Shown: positions 21,511 to 32,256 of the stretch, piece after piece
How positions within the stretch are numbered: position 1 is the first letter of the stretch
Layout: each line of letters opens with the position of its first letter
Assembly: GCA_023053685.1 (NCBI GenBank)
Contig: JALIGW010000013.1
Coordinates: forward strand, 15,300,001 to 15,364,000
Length of the DNA stretch: 64,000 bases
Reading direction: 5' to 3'
Source: Diadophis punctatus similis
Lineage: Eukaryota > Chordata > Lepidosauria > Squamata > Dipsadidae
The notes under the pieces: model-generated
Told to the model about the DNA's origin: nothing
Databases searched by the model: none
The model's input: only the letters and a program-made list of their open reading frames with translations
Translations under genes and position numbers: made by a program

Positions 21511-21954
21511 AAAAATACATTAGCACCCAAGCATTTGTTAGTTCCAAATTCCAAAGCCATTCACATGATGCAGCCACAAACTATCATGGTTGAGGCTTAT
21601 CTGGAAAATGAAGTATCTCTTCACCCCCACCTTGACATAATTTGATCCCATTCCAGAAACATAGAGGTCCAGATATCTCAAAGCTTTCAGAGTAGGAATT
21701 TTTAAGGGGATGTTCAGTGAAGTATTTCTTCTTCATGCTTCAAGGGGATGATCCACTTCATGCAGATAGATTGTTTTGAATAAAGAGCTTGTGTTTATAA
21801 CAGACAACTTGGCTTGTTATAAAGAGCTTGTGTTTAGAGCAACAACCTAGTTTGTTGTCAAACTCCATGTAACTCACAAAGTCAGGACATGAAAGCCATG
21901 TGGATTTCAAAGAGGCATTTTTAATGCTAATTGGGGTTATGTGTGTGTGTGTGT

Positions 21955-22367
21955 CAGTGGTGGGTTGCTGTCTTACTGGTGCTGGTGCGCTGCGCGTGCA
22001 TCTCCAAGTTTCGTGCACGCGCCCCCTCGTGGGATTTTGCTTCTGCATATGCGTGGAAGCAAAATCGTGCCAAAATCTCGCAAGGGGACACGCGCGCGGG
22101 CAAGATTTTGGTGCGATTTTGCTTCCACACATGCGCAGAAGCAAAATCTCACCGAAATCTCGTGCACGCGTCCCCTTGTGAGATTTCAGCGCGATTTTGC
22201 TTCCGTGCATGCACAGAAGCAAAATTGCCCAAAAATTAACAAAAAAAATGGTGACACACGGGGTGGACTGGCAGAGAGGGCTCCGGAGTGGTCGCGCGCA
22301 AATTGCACAATTGGCTGCTCCCTACCAGAGCTGCGCACTGGGCAGCTCCGGCAGGAACCCACCTCTG
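21955..22367. mobile_element. hAT-like transposon inserted at a GT repeat, 413 bp
   Basis: Ends CAGTGGTGGGTTGC and CAGGAACCCACCTCTG are inverted repeats. The flanks GTGTGTGT (21947-21954) and GTGTGTAT (22368-22375) match at 7 of 8 positions. Inside, the segment GCATATGCGTGGAAGCAAAA recurs in inverted or direct form about three times (around 22040, 22130 and 22200), so the interior is built of repeats. Open frames here are incidental. Confidence 0.85.
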
Positions 22368-22372
22368 GTGTG

Positions 22373-22375
<3 letters not shown>

Positions 22376-22448
<73 letters not shown>
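22376..22448 (+). repeat. (AC)n microsatellite
   Basis: An uninterrupted AC dinucleotide run of about 73 bases directly after the hAT-like element. Confidence 0.97.
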
Positions 22449-22451
<3 letters not shown>

Positions 22452-23159
22452 AAACTGTAAAAGTTCCCTGACAGTTTTAGCAAGCCAGTTAAAGCGGAGC
22501 ATATTTGAAACATTTCCTTTCTATGTGCACCCCTAAAATCAGGTCTAGGTAGTCTTTTCTCAGACTCAGCTGGATTCACATGCTTCTCAGTCTCCTGAAT
22601 AGTCTCTGACTAGTGTGGAGGCGAGGAAAGGAAACTATTATATACAATCTTCTTTCAATGCAGAGAGGATTGCAAACATGTGCTTTTATCTTGTTTTCCA
22701 ATCATTATCAAAGCTCTTCCTTTGCAAGTGGCTAGCTAGGGAATGGGCTTACCCATTCAGATACCAGTCAAAGGATAGCAGGGGATCCTGCTATAGTTAG
22801 TGAGTGAATTGGAACTAAGCTTCATCATATTCCTATCCTCTATAAAATGGAGCAAGGGAGCACTGAATATCAATCCATGTTCACTTCAATCATCCCTTTG
22901 TGTTTTAAGATGCTGTAACTGGGTCATGGCTTGGAGATGTCTGTGCAGAAAGAGCCTGATCATGGGTGATTTTATGTAGTTGCTTAACTCAAAACACTCC
23001 TCCACATTTGCTGAGTCACTCAGAAGTGGTATTGCATTTCTTTACCTGCTTTCATTTATTCACCCAGTACTCTTATCTATTATATCTATATGTCCTTAAT
23101 TTTGAGATTAGAGCACTGAGCCAATAAATGTTTTCCCAAGCAGTGGCTTTTTTTTCCAC
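22449..23159. other. Unassigned sequence, no gene seen
   Basis: No recognisable repeat or exon. Confidence 0.45.
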
Positions 23160-23167
23160 AAACAGCA

Positions 23168-23366
23168 CGGGGTGGGGCCTACTTACCTTCCCTACCAGTT
23201 AGCATCATGTCAGAGGGTTCTTTACCAGCCGCTTTCAAGGAGCGGCAACCGGAGGACTGGTTCGGGGGCGTGGCCAGCCAGCCATCGCTACTGGTTCGGC
23301 GAGCGGGGGCAAATTTCCACCACTGGTATGGGCGAACCAGTCTGAACCGGCAGCAACCCACCACTG
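23168..23366. mobile_element. hAT-like transposon, 199 bp
   Basis: The left end CGGGGTGGGGCCTACTTACC and right end GGCAGCAACCCACCACTG are imperfect inverted repeats. The flanks AAACAGCA (23160-23167) and AAACAACA (23367-23374) match at 7 of 8 positions. The interior has the family phrases CTGGTTCGG and GAACCGG. Confidence 0.8.
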
Positions 23367-23374
23367 AAACAACA

Positions 23375-23826
23375 GCATCAAAAGATGGATTACTGTCCTA
23401 ACATTCACTAGCAATATTGTTGGCGTATTCACTGTGAATGGTTTAAGAGAAAGAATGAGTGCTGAATCAGTGCTGAATGGACATGATGTAGCTATACTTT
23501 TCATTGTTCATGGATGAGCCAACTTCTCCAGCTTTGCCTGGCTGGGCCGTTCAGCACTAGCCAATAGCATTCCTCAAAATCTGGTGTTAATATGCAGCAA
23601 CTTCTCAGAGGTGGCAGTCTTGCTAGGGCACATCTGGACTTCTTAGTATTCATACAACTAATGTCTCACTTTCATGGTAAATGCAAATTGGGTTGCTTCG
23701 TTCCAACATGTCAGCCTCATTAGCAGGTACACACAGATTGACATGTGACATATAGCAGCTCAGCTTCTACATTCCCACCTCCAACCAGGGCTGGCTTTGT
23801 CATGTCTCCTAGCTTCTTCTGGTAAA
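23375..23826. other. Unassigned sequence, no gene seen
   Basis: No recognisable repeat or exon. Confidence 0.45.
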
Positions 23827-24308
23827 AAAACAAAACAAAATATAAGCAATAAAATAAAATAAAAATAATATAATAAAATAGTAAAATAAAATAAAATAAA
23901 ATAAAATATAATGAAATGAAATGAAATGAAATGAAATAATAAAATAATAAAATAAAATAATAATAAAATAAAATGAAATAAAATAAAATAAAATAATGAA
24001 ATAAAATAAAATAATAAAATAAAATAAAATAATAAAATAAAATAATAAAATAATAAAATAAAATAAATTAATAAAATAATAAAATAAAATAAAATAAAAT
24101 AATAAAATAAAATAATAAAATAATAAAATAATAAAATAAAATAATAAATAAAATAAAATAAAATAAATAATACAATAAATAATACAATAAATAATAAAAT
24201 AACATAAAATAACATAACAAAATAAAATAAAATAAAATAACATAATAAAATAAAATAAAATAATAAAGTAACATAAAATAAAATAAAATAAAACAATAAA
24301 ATAATAAA
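23827..24308 (+). repeat. AATAA/AATAAT-type array, about 480 bp
   Basis: Almost wholly A and T, built of AAAAT, AATAAT and ATAAC units with a GAAAT block near 23913-23938. The long Phe/Ile/Leu/Tyr open frames on the minus strand (up to 199 codons) exist only because the units contain no stop on that strand. Confidence 0.97.
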
Positions 24309-26460
24309 GGAAGCAATATAATGAATCTGATCTGATTTCAAGAAGACTGGCAGGGACGAGGAGAGTTAGATGGGGAAAGTCCATTCTGTCTGGTGAGAAG
24401 TGCATCATTTGAGTTCCCAGATTTTCTCTGCTGCGACAAAAGCAGCAGGGCAGGTTTGAGCCAGCATCTCCAACCCTCTCTAAGATCCTGCAAATGATTA
24501 GCCTTAAAATGTAACCTTTTCACCCAAGCTTATGGCTCTGATGCAAACTATTGTAAGAAAAAGGAGCCTAACTGAACAAATGGTACTTTGATGGGTTCTG
24601 AAGATTCTAGTTCTTTTGACTAAAAAGTACTGCATTCCTTGATTTTTTTTATTTACCCACAAAACATGGTCAGGAAAATTCAAACCCCTTTTCAGTTCAG
24701 CCTTTACAACCACATGCCTGCACCCCATTTTACTTCATTGGTAAAATTTATACTGTACCAGCTAGAAACCAGCAGCAAAGCATTGGCTAAGACTAGAGTG
24801 CTATTGCTGAAGCTGGCAATTCTTTGGTTTAGAATATGAATATTTATTAAGTTCTGCAACATGTATTGATTGGCTTCAGTGGAAGACAAATTATTATGAC
24901 CCTGAATTCTTCTATAGTCAGATTTAAAGTCAAGTCAGAGGAGAACCGGAGATAGTTGCTATAGCGGCAGAAAGGAGAAGATGGCTCTCTCTTGTTCTCC
25001 ATACCAGTGACTGCCTACCTGCACTCTTCTCTTTTTCAGCAGGGCCAGCAGAGAGGAAGGCTTACAGCAATATGCTAATTTATCAATTTCTTATTTATCT
25101 TCCCTGCAATTTGCCTCCAGCTGCCCTGCTGATGGATTCTTTGCCCCTTAGCACTTCTACCTCACAAGTGTACCTATAAACTAAGAGCATAGATGAGTTT
25201 TAGCATCAGTCGGACTATTTTCCTTCCTTGCCATTTTCTTTCCTGAACACTTGGATTTTTTTATTCACCACAAACATGGTAATGAGGGCAATGTCATAAG
25301 AATCCTGTATAAACAAGTTAAAAATAAACAACCATTTCTCTATTTGGGACTGCAAGTAATTTCAAATAAGTTTACATGTATCTAGGCAATTGGATAAGAT
25401 TAACAGGAACCTAACTTTTTTGTGTTTTTCAGCCCTAGATATGATAGCTCTATAATCCATGTTTTTTCTTCAGGTGAAAATGGAAGTTCTCCTCAGGACC
25501 TAGAAATAGTAAAAACAACAACAACAAAAAACAAACAAACAAACCAGTATATCATGGCAAATGCTTTGATCACATGATAGAATTAGCAGAGCTACTAAAA
25601 TATCTCAGGCTGTTTTTGAGATTGATCTAGTTTTCACACCAGGGAATTTTGAAAACTAAATAATGTTAGAGTATTCCACATTTTAAGACTGTTGGGTGCC
25701 TTTGGAATTTAAAATTTTTAAAATTTGTGGGAGTTTTTGTTGTGCCCAAGTTGGGGGTGAATATGTGTTTTATACAGTGTCACTCTTCCCACAGAAACAG
25801 ATGGGATTATAAATCTCCTTGCTCAATTTGTAGGTATTTTACACTAACTATGGGTTTATTAACCAACCCTTTGCTCTGGGAACACCTTCCCACACTTAAC
25901 TACATCATACTTTGAGAACAACATCTCACATTAACTGCTATTGTCTATCATTAAGTCATTCTCTAGGATCCTCTTTGTCCGTCTCCAGAGTCTTCTGGAG
26001 TAGATGACCACAATAAATAAATACAAATCTGTAGACCACATTCAGATGTTTCTTTGGATGACTAACATTTAGCAACTGGGCTTGCACTGGTTTGGCTTTT
26101 TTTCCTCACTCACTTATTCATTGCATTCTTTTAAGCATGGCAACACTACAAAGATACAAACTCCTTTTACAAAATATTACCCTGAGACTCTTTTACCAGA
26201 AATAAACCCCACCTTCTTCATTTCTAGAAGATCCAGAATTATATTTCATATGTGGTTGATGCACATTAGGTTCCATCTAGTCTTTTCTGCTGCAAGCTTA
26301 ATTTTAACATATTTCTAAATGTAGGCTGAACTTTAGACTCTAAGTTGTCATCTGAAGTTGCAGATGACAAAAGGGCCATAAAATGTAATGGTTAGTAAGC
26401 CTGTTTAGGTAAAAAAATGTGGCCAATTAATAACAATACTAGCAGAATATACAAAGATAT
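24309..26460. other. Mostly unassigned sequence, no gene seen
   Basis: About 2.1 kb without recognised repeat families, apart from short CAACAA/CAAA runs at 25515-25545 and an AATAAATAAATA word near 26011. No splice-bounded conserved peptide is visible. Confidence 0.45.
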
Positions 26461-26697
26461 AAGAGCCGAGATGGTGCAGTGGTTAAATGCAGCACTGCAG
26501 GCTACTGCTAGTTCAGCAGTTCAGCTGTTCAAATCTCACCGGCTTAAGGTTGACTCAGCCTTCCATCCTTCCAAGGTGGGTAAAATGAGGACCCAGATTG
26601 TTGGGGGCAATATGCTGAACTCTGTAAACCGCTTAGAGAGGGCTGTAAAGCACTATGAAGCGGTATATAAGTCTAAGTGCTATTGCTATTGCTATAG
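26461..26697 (+). mobile_element. Sauria-type tRNA-derived SINE, full length
   Basis: It starts AGAGCCGAGATGGTGCAGTGG. The A-box-like TGGTGCAGTGG and B-box-like GTTCAAATC are at about 26471 and 26527. The body runs through TTGACTCAGCCTTCCATCC and GTAAACCGCTTAGAGAG and ends in GCTATTGCTATTGCTAT, the short tandem tail typical of the family, thought to be copied by Bov-B-type LINEs. Confidence 0.92.
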
Positions 26698-27047
26698 TCA
26701 CTACACCTGTAGTCTGGTCAATGACTGAAATAAAGTACAGATGAATCTGATATATCTTACTGATTAGACAAAAATACTACATATGTCCAAGGAGACCATT
26801 GTGACTAGTGAGTTATACCACCTGTAAAGAAAGATGCCCGGTTAGAGAGCAGTTACTCTACCAATAGCAACAATAGACGGAAGGGTGTACACTGGAACAG
26901 TTATAGTGGCATATAAACATTGGCATTGAAGAAATACATTGATTTGTCAATGAAATAGCCACATGGAAGGCAATGGGAAACTACTGCATTACATTTTCCT
27001 AAACATTGTAGGAATAAAACTACCATATTAGACTATGGTAGCCAAAA
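26698..27047. other. Unassigned sequence, no gene seen
   Basis: No recognisable repeat or exon. Confidence 0.45.
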
Positions 27048-27182
27048 TTAAAAGTCTGGTAGCAGATTTTCTGACTAACAAATTTTATTTAAAGGTATAC
27101 ATTTTTGTGATTACTGAGCTACAGCTCGTGAAAGCTTATGCCTTCTAATAAAATGTATTAGTCAGAAAAGCTGCTACCACAC
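27048..27182. repeat. Foldback repeat with hammerhead-like centre
   Basis: The arm TGGTAGCAGATTTTCTGACT with its following TTTTATT, and the arm AATAAAATGTATTAGTCAGA ending GCTGCTACCA, are inverted repeats. Between them GAGCTACAGCTC, a small stem, is followed by GTGAAAGC. This order (stem, then GAAA) resembles a hammerhead ribozyme stem II and core; the usual CTGATGA before the stem is not intact. It resembles Penelope-like element ends of reptiles; the assignment is an inference. Confidence 0.5.
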
Positions 27183-28620
27183 CTCTTCTATATTTCCCTA
27201 AGAAAATAATCAATGCCTGAGAATGAGTATAGAAACATCAAAAGAACAAGTGACATTAGTGGTCACCAACCTCAGTAAGAGGTGGCATTTAAAGAAGAAT
27301 AAACAGAGAACACAGATTGAAGGCTATTTTGAGTCTATGAATCTTGTCCTTTCTACAGTATCATTTCTGCTGATATCCTTTTTTTGTATATTTTAAGCAT
27401 TGTTGCTTTTACAATAATCGCTATAGCTTTCACAGCATCCAGATCTTGATAGACCACTTATGTTCATTATTTTTTGCTGTTGCATTTTTTCAATCTTTAT
27501 TCAAATCCTAAATACTGATGTAAATTAATTATCATCATTGAAAATCACTATTATAGTCCCTAAGGATGAAAATTGCAGAGTAATTCAATGCAGAGTAGGA
27601 TAATAACATTTTCCCATGGTAACAAATATGACTACATAGATTTCTTTTTTAAAAATTGAATTTCCTGGTAAATTTCCCATATTTTTTCATTTTAAATGTT
27701 TTTATTTTCCCTTCTGCTTATAAGAAGGAAGGACTGTGGTTTTGCTTTTCCTTGCTTTTATAAAATAAGGTCACAGTGTCAAGTCTTTTAGGAAGACACA
27801 ATTAAGTGAGGAAGGATGGAGGAAGCTGAAACTGTTGTCAGAGAGAGCTAAAATTTCAAATCACATGTCAACTTCTTTGTGATTGCTAGAATGGTGCAAT
27901 TAACTTGAAGAAGAGGTGATGATGATTATGATGAGGAGGAGGAGGAGAAGAAGGAGAAGGAAGATTATCCTCATTAAGAGCAGTAGTAGTGTTCGACTGT
28001 TTCTTAGGGAATCCCCTTTAAAGCATATTTGCTCCTTTCCTTTGTAAAAATAAAGACCCAATCATCAAAGTCTTAACCTTATTTCTTCCCTTCCCAGGTG
28101 CCAACCATGGATGGATGGTTGAAATTTGTCTCCAGACTTCTGTTTGTCCTTCATATCGGCATAGCACATCTTGGTGCAGGATTCTCAAGTGCACAGCTGT
28201 GACTGTGTGCATTTTAACTGGGCAGCAACTGTGACCTCTAGCAAGAGTGAAAAAAACAGTGACACTTTTGTTAATACACACCTTCATTTGTAGCATGGAA
28301 GCTATATTGACTTGTATTCAAAGATATATGTCCACAGAACAATTAAAATGAAACAAATTTTAATGATTTCAAACCTTAGAAACTGAAAAGATGTTAACAA
28401 ATTCAGAGGTTGCTGAACTTTACTAGGTATATGAATACAAGATATGCACTGTTTTTCACCTGGAGATGTTCATCACCAGGGACTCTCTGCACCAAAATTT
28501 TAAATTGTGGTCCTTTCAAAAAGTTGAATTTGATCAAGCTCTATGTTTATTATTTCAGATCTTGATATCTTCATTTCCTCTGTTACTATAAGTTGTCCTT
28601 TCATGTATCTATGAAATATA
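27183..28620. other. Unassigned sequence, no gene seen
   Basis: No recognisable element. A GAG/GAT-rich triplet run lies at about 27917-27965. The only sizeable open frame (28018-28296, minus) lacks a recognisable domain. Confidence 0.45.
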
Positions 28621-28863
28621 GCAATAGCAATAGCACTTAGACTTATATACCGCTTCATAGTGCTTTACAGCCCTCTCTAAGCGGTTTACAGAGTTCAGCA
28701 TATTGCCCCCAACAATCTGGGTCCTCATTTTACGGACCTCAGAAGGATGGAAGGCTGAGTCAACCTTGAGCCTGGTGAGATTTGAACAGCTGAACTGCTG
28801 AACCAGCAGTCAGCTGGAGTAGCCTGCAGTAGCTGCATTTAACCACTGCGCCACCTCGGCTCT
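28621..28863 (-). mobile_element. Sauria-type tRNA-derived SINE, full length
   Basis: On the minus strand it starts AGAGCCGAGGTGGCGCAGTGG with a well-preserved A box, then GTTCAGCAGTTCAAATCTC as B box, the family body, and a tail of GCTATTGCTATTGC. It is the best-preserved copy in the window. Confidence 0.93.
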
Positions 28864-31039
28864 TGGAGTATCTGTAATGGAGATCTGTATTTTCCTTGTT
28901 TGGCCACATTTCATTTTCTAGTCATCAAAGCTGGTTTGCTTTGCATCAGCGGCTCTTAAAACAAACCCCTTTCATTAAAACGAATCTCCATCAGTTTCTG
29001 ACTAGCGCTACAATTTCAAGAAATGGTTGATATATACTTTTCTTAGACAACAATCTATGATAAATGCCAGCTTGAATCAATGAGAAACTGTAAGCTGTAT
29101 TTTCTATTTTTATGCTGATACTTTCTTAGTTCAGATGACGCTGAAGCCTAGCATCTGGTATTTGTAGAGTCTAAACTAATGTAGCAAGTATTTGTTAGCC
29201 ACATTTTATTGCCATCTGGAAAGAAAGTCACCTTTCTAGAGAACAATGTCACTGACTTTAAAATCAATCCCTGAAATCCTTCCCATGAAATCTAGACATG
29301 CGAGGGATGCAAGCAAAGTGGCATGTGGCATGTGAAGAGAAATATCACACCTATTTTACCAAATTGTTTTCTTGGATCACACTGGATACAAGCAGCCACA
29401 TTTTCCATGTGTGCCTACCTAAGTGGCAGAGAACACCACACAAAGTCTCCCTGAGTGAAGCTCGTATTATTGTTTACCGGAAAACTGAACCCATTAGCAT
29501 GGTAACAGCTGCTCACTCCCTTAATGCTTCTGAGCAGCTAATTATTTTCATTTTCAGTGTAGTCTACCTCACAGGGTTGTTTATTTAATTAATTAGTTCA
29601 GTTTATATTGACATTATAAGAATAGATTTGGATATTTCATTCATTCAGCCCTTGGAATTTTAAGAGAAAGGGCAAAATACAAATGCGTGAAAGAAGAAGA
29701 AGAAAAAATTAGCAGTTCTCATGTTCTATTTCTTTTAAATCTGGGATTGAGCACAGGGATATAGGGTACCTGATACAGTACCTTAGAGTAGGCCAAGGGG
29801 ATTAGACTGGTGGGATAAAAGCACTCACTGAGTGAATATCTGTCCAACCAAATTATTCTAAACACAACATGTTTGGTGAGGGTTATTATTAATATCAAGG
29901 ACATGCCATGCCTCTGAATATATCTATGCTATGGAAAGAGATACGGCATCTTTAAATTACTGGGTGAAATAGATAAAGAGCTGGAGAACTGCCAAGGTAA
30001 AAGTTGTAAAACTGGATTGATTTTTGCTACAGCTTGTTAAGGGCTCCCTAGAGCCAGGATGCAGTGTTCAAATATAATAATTGATAGCCTGAAAAAAATA
30101 TTTCTTATAAGCATGCTACTGTAATATACAGTCCTTTTCTGGATGAAGGGGTCTTTGTGCTTCAGCTAACCTGACCAACCAAAGTGAACCAGATCTGCTC
30201 TTCACTTCCCTGATTACAGCTGTATAAACTCCATAGACACTCACTCATGCACACACACGCACATGTACACTCCTTCCTCCTTCCTATACTGGCAGACACA
30301 CACATACACATGGAAACTTTTCCTTCCCTTCCACTGCTTTTTCTATCTGTAGAGAAAATGGATCTGGCCTTCAAATAAGGGCATTTGTTAAACATTGTTG
30401 CGGAAAAGTAATTATCCAACAATTCGACATACACCGAAATGGGGGAACTTCCATTAATGCTACCCCACAATTCCCATGGGCAGCCACTCTGACCTCCTTG
30501 CCTGCCTTCACTTACGTTTCCTGACCACCCTGTGCTACAAACTGCGCAAACTGCACAATTTGCAAATTGCTTCAAGATTCAATTGGATGCATTACGGCAC
30601 ATGTTTCATTTTCAAAAGATTTCCGTGAATGGTTCCCACCAACATCTGAGAGGGGATAATTTATTAGCTCAAAATAAATTAAAATCTCAAGCATGGTGAA
30701 GACTTTAAACATTGCCTTAAGTGTTATTGCTATCATTCCCCTGAAAAGATTACACACACATGGACACACTCACACGAACCAACTCAGGTAGCGTGTCCTT
30801 GGAATTAGACATCCTATTTAGATTTGACTATCTAAATATATAAAATTATGTCCACAAGATGCTAAATTACTACATATCTAATAATTTACCAATTGCCTTC
30901 TTTAGCTTACAGATCACAATTAAGGCTCTATTTAGACTGCCAGATGGGGGGTTCATTTGCGGGGTTTAAACAGGGTAACTAAGCTATCAATTGTTTTGAT
31001 AAAGAGAATATTTGTAACTCAGGGTTGAAATGAGGAGTC
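28864..31039. other. Mostly repeat-free sequence, no gene seen
   Basis: About 2.2 kb with no recognised transposon apart from a possible decayed SINE tail near 29570 (CTACCTCACAGGGTTG). The stretch 28920-29280 is rich in TAAT-like and AT-rich motifs and might be regulatory, but nothing specific is visible. Confidence 0.4.
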
Positions 31040-31150
31040 CTTGGTGCTCTCTCAGCTTGGTTGTTTTCTTGCAGATGTTTCATTCAGTAGTTTAGATAAT
31101 GATACATCTGTAAGAAAACAACCAAGTTTAGAGAGCACCAAGGACCCCTC
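31040..31150. repeat. Foldback repeat, same family as 13450-13622
   Basis: The arm GAGTCCTTGGTGCTCTC... with TTGGTTGTTTTCTTGCAGAT and the arm CATCTGTAAGAAAACAACC with GAGAGCACCAAGGACCCC are inverted repeats. On the minus strand the centre includes TGAATGAAACATCTGC, which matches the GAAAC...TC part of a hammerhead core. Confidence 0.6.
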
Positions 31151-31985
31151 ATATCATTTTTTTTAAAAAAACTTTGGTTTGTCAAACCAGCCATATTGAC
31201 TTGATTCATATGTAAGCAATAGTAGTCGAGTTCATACATCATCCTCAATCAGAAAACAGCTCAACGTGTTATGGCTAATTCATTAGGAATAAGGAGAACT
31301 GCTTTGTGCTATTTTCACTACTTTTCCTCTTTGATATGCATAGAAAATGCCAGTAACGACTGTTAAGTGTTACCTAAGACAGCATCTTTGCCATGAAAAT
31401 ACTGAGAAACTATAGAAGTAACAGGTTCAGGAACTTGAAAATACTGGATCATACATGAAAAACATCAGCTGATTTAAACAAAGGAGGAATGCTTTGTATA
31501 TTTTTAGTTGAAGCCTAAAGCAATGTGCATACCATTTTGAATAGTCTTATTGCAGAAGGTAGATTTGCTGGAATGCAGATTTTCCCCATTAATGGGCAGA
31601 AAAGGGCAGTTTCAACTGGGAGATTGTGCTTCCAGGCATACGATACCTATTCACCTGTATACTATATCTGCTCACCAACATTGGTTGGGCCTCCATGTGC
31701 AGTTCTGGGGCATTATGTGTCCTTTTTCTAAAACAGACCAAACAAATCTATCAGGTTTTATTTTCCCTCCCTCTTTCTCCTTGTTTCCCTCCTCAAAATG
31801 TGTTTTATATAACTGAGAATGGTAAGCTGCAATCCTGAATTGTTATTCTTCGTTTTCCGCAAGCTCCTGGTTAAGAATCAATAAATCTCTAGGCCTGTGA
31901 TTCTTGTTTCTTGCCAATGTCTCTGAGAAAGGAGTTCTGTGCATGGAGAGAATGTTGGACACCATAACTCAGCCTTGGGGTATGC
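31151..31985. other. Unassigned sequence, no gene seen
   Basis: Flank of the copia insertion. No recognised repeat; three overlapping 70-90-codon open frames have no domain. Confidence 0.45.
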
Positions 31986-31990
31986 AAACA

Positions 31991-32256
31991 TGTCAGAGTT
32001 ACGCAATAAATCAGAAGCTTCAGAAGATAACTGCATTTTGCTGATTCAAATAACTTCTTTATAAGTAGAATAAAACATTAACAATACCACACTTTGTTTC
32101 AGATCACATGTTGAGATGTTTTCACAGCAAGCTTTAATGGTGGACAGAGTAAACCACACCCTTCTTCTTGCTAAGTTTCTGGACATGCTCAATTAACACT
32201 TCAGCCAGATTGGCTGACTCAATCACATGGCTCTCCCAGTCATGAATATTCCAACA
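31991..32256 (-). repeat. Copia 3' LTR
   Basis: In sense (minus strand) it begins TGTTGGAATATTCATGACTG and ends AACTCTGACA. It contains AGCCAATC near its start, a CCAAT-box-like word, and ATTAAAG and TTATAAAG words that could serve as polyadenylation or TATA signals. The gag-pol frame runs 17 bases into it. Confidence 0.95.

Noticed and set aside
23760..24408. Open frames of 193 and 199 codons on the minus strand
   Set aside because: They consist almost only of Phe, Tyr, Ile and Leu because they read an AATAA-type array; no signal, domain or normal composition.
28621..28863. Possible tRNA gene on the minus strand
   Set aside because: A and B boxes are present, but they belong to a tRNA-derived SINE with the family body and tail; no cloverleaf with a proper acceptor stem follows.
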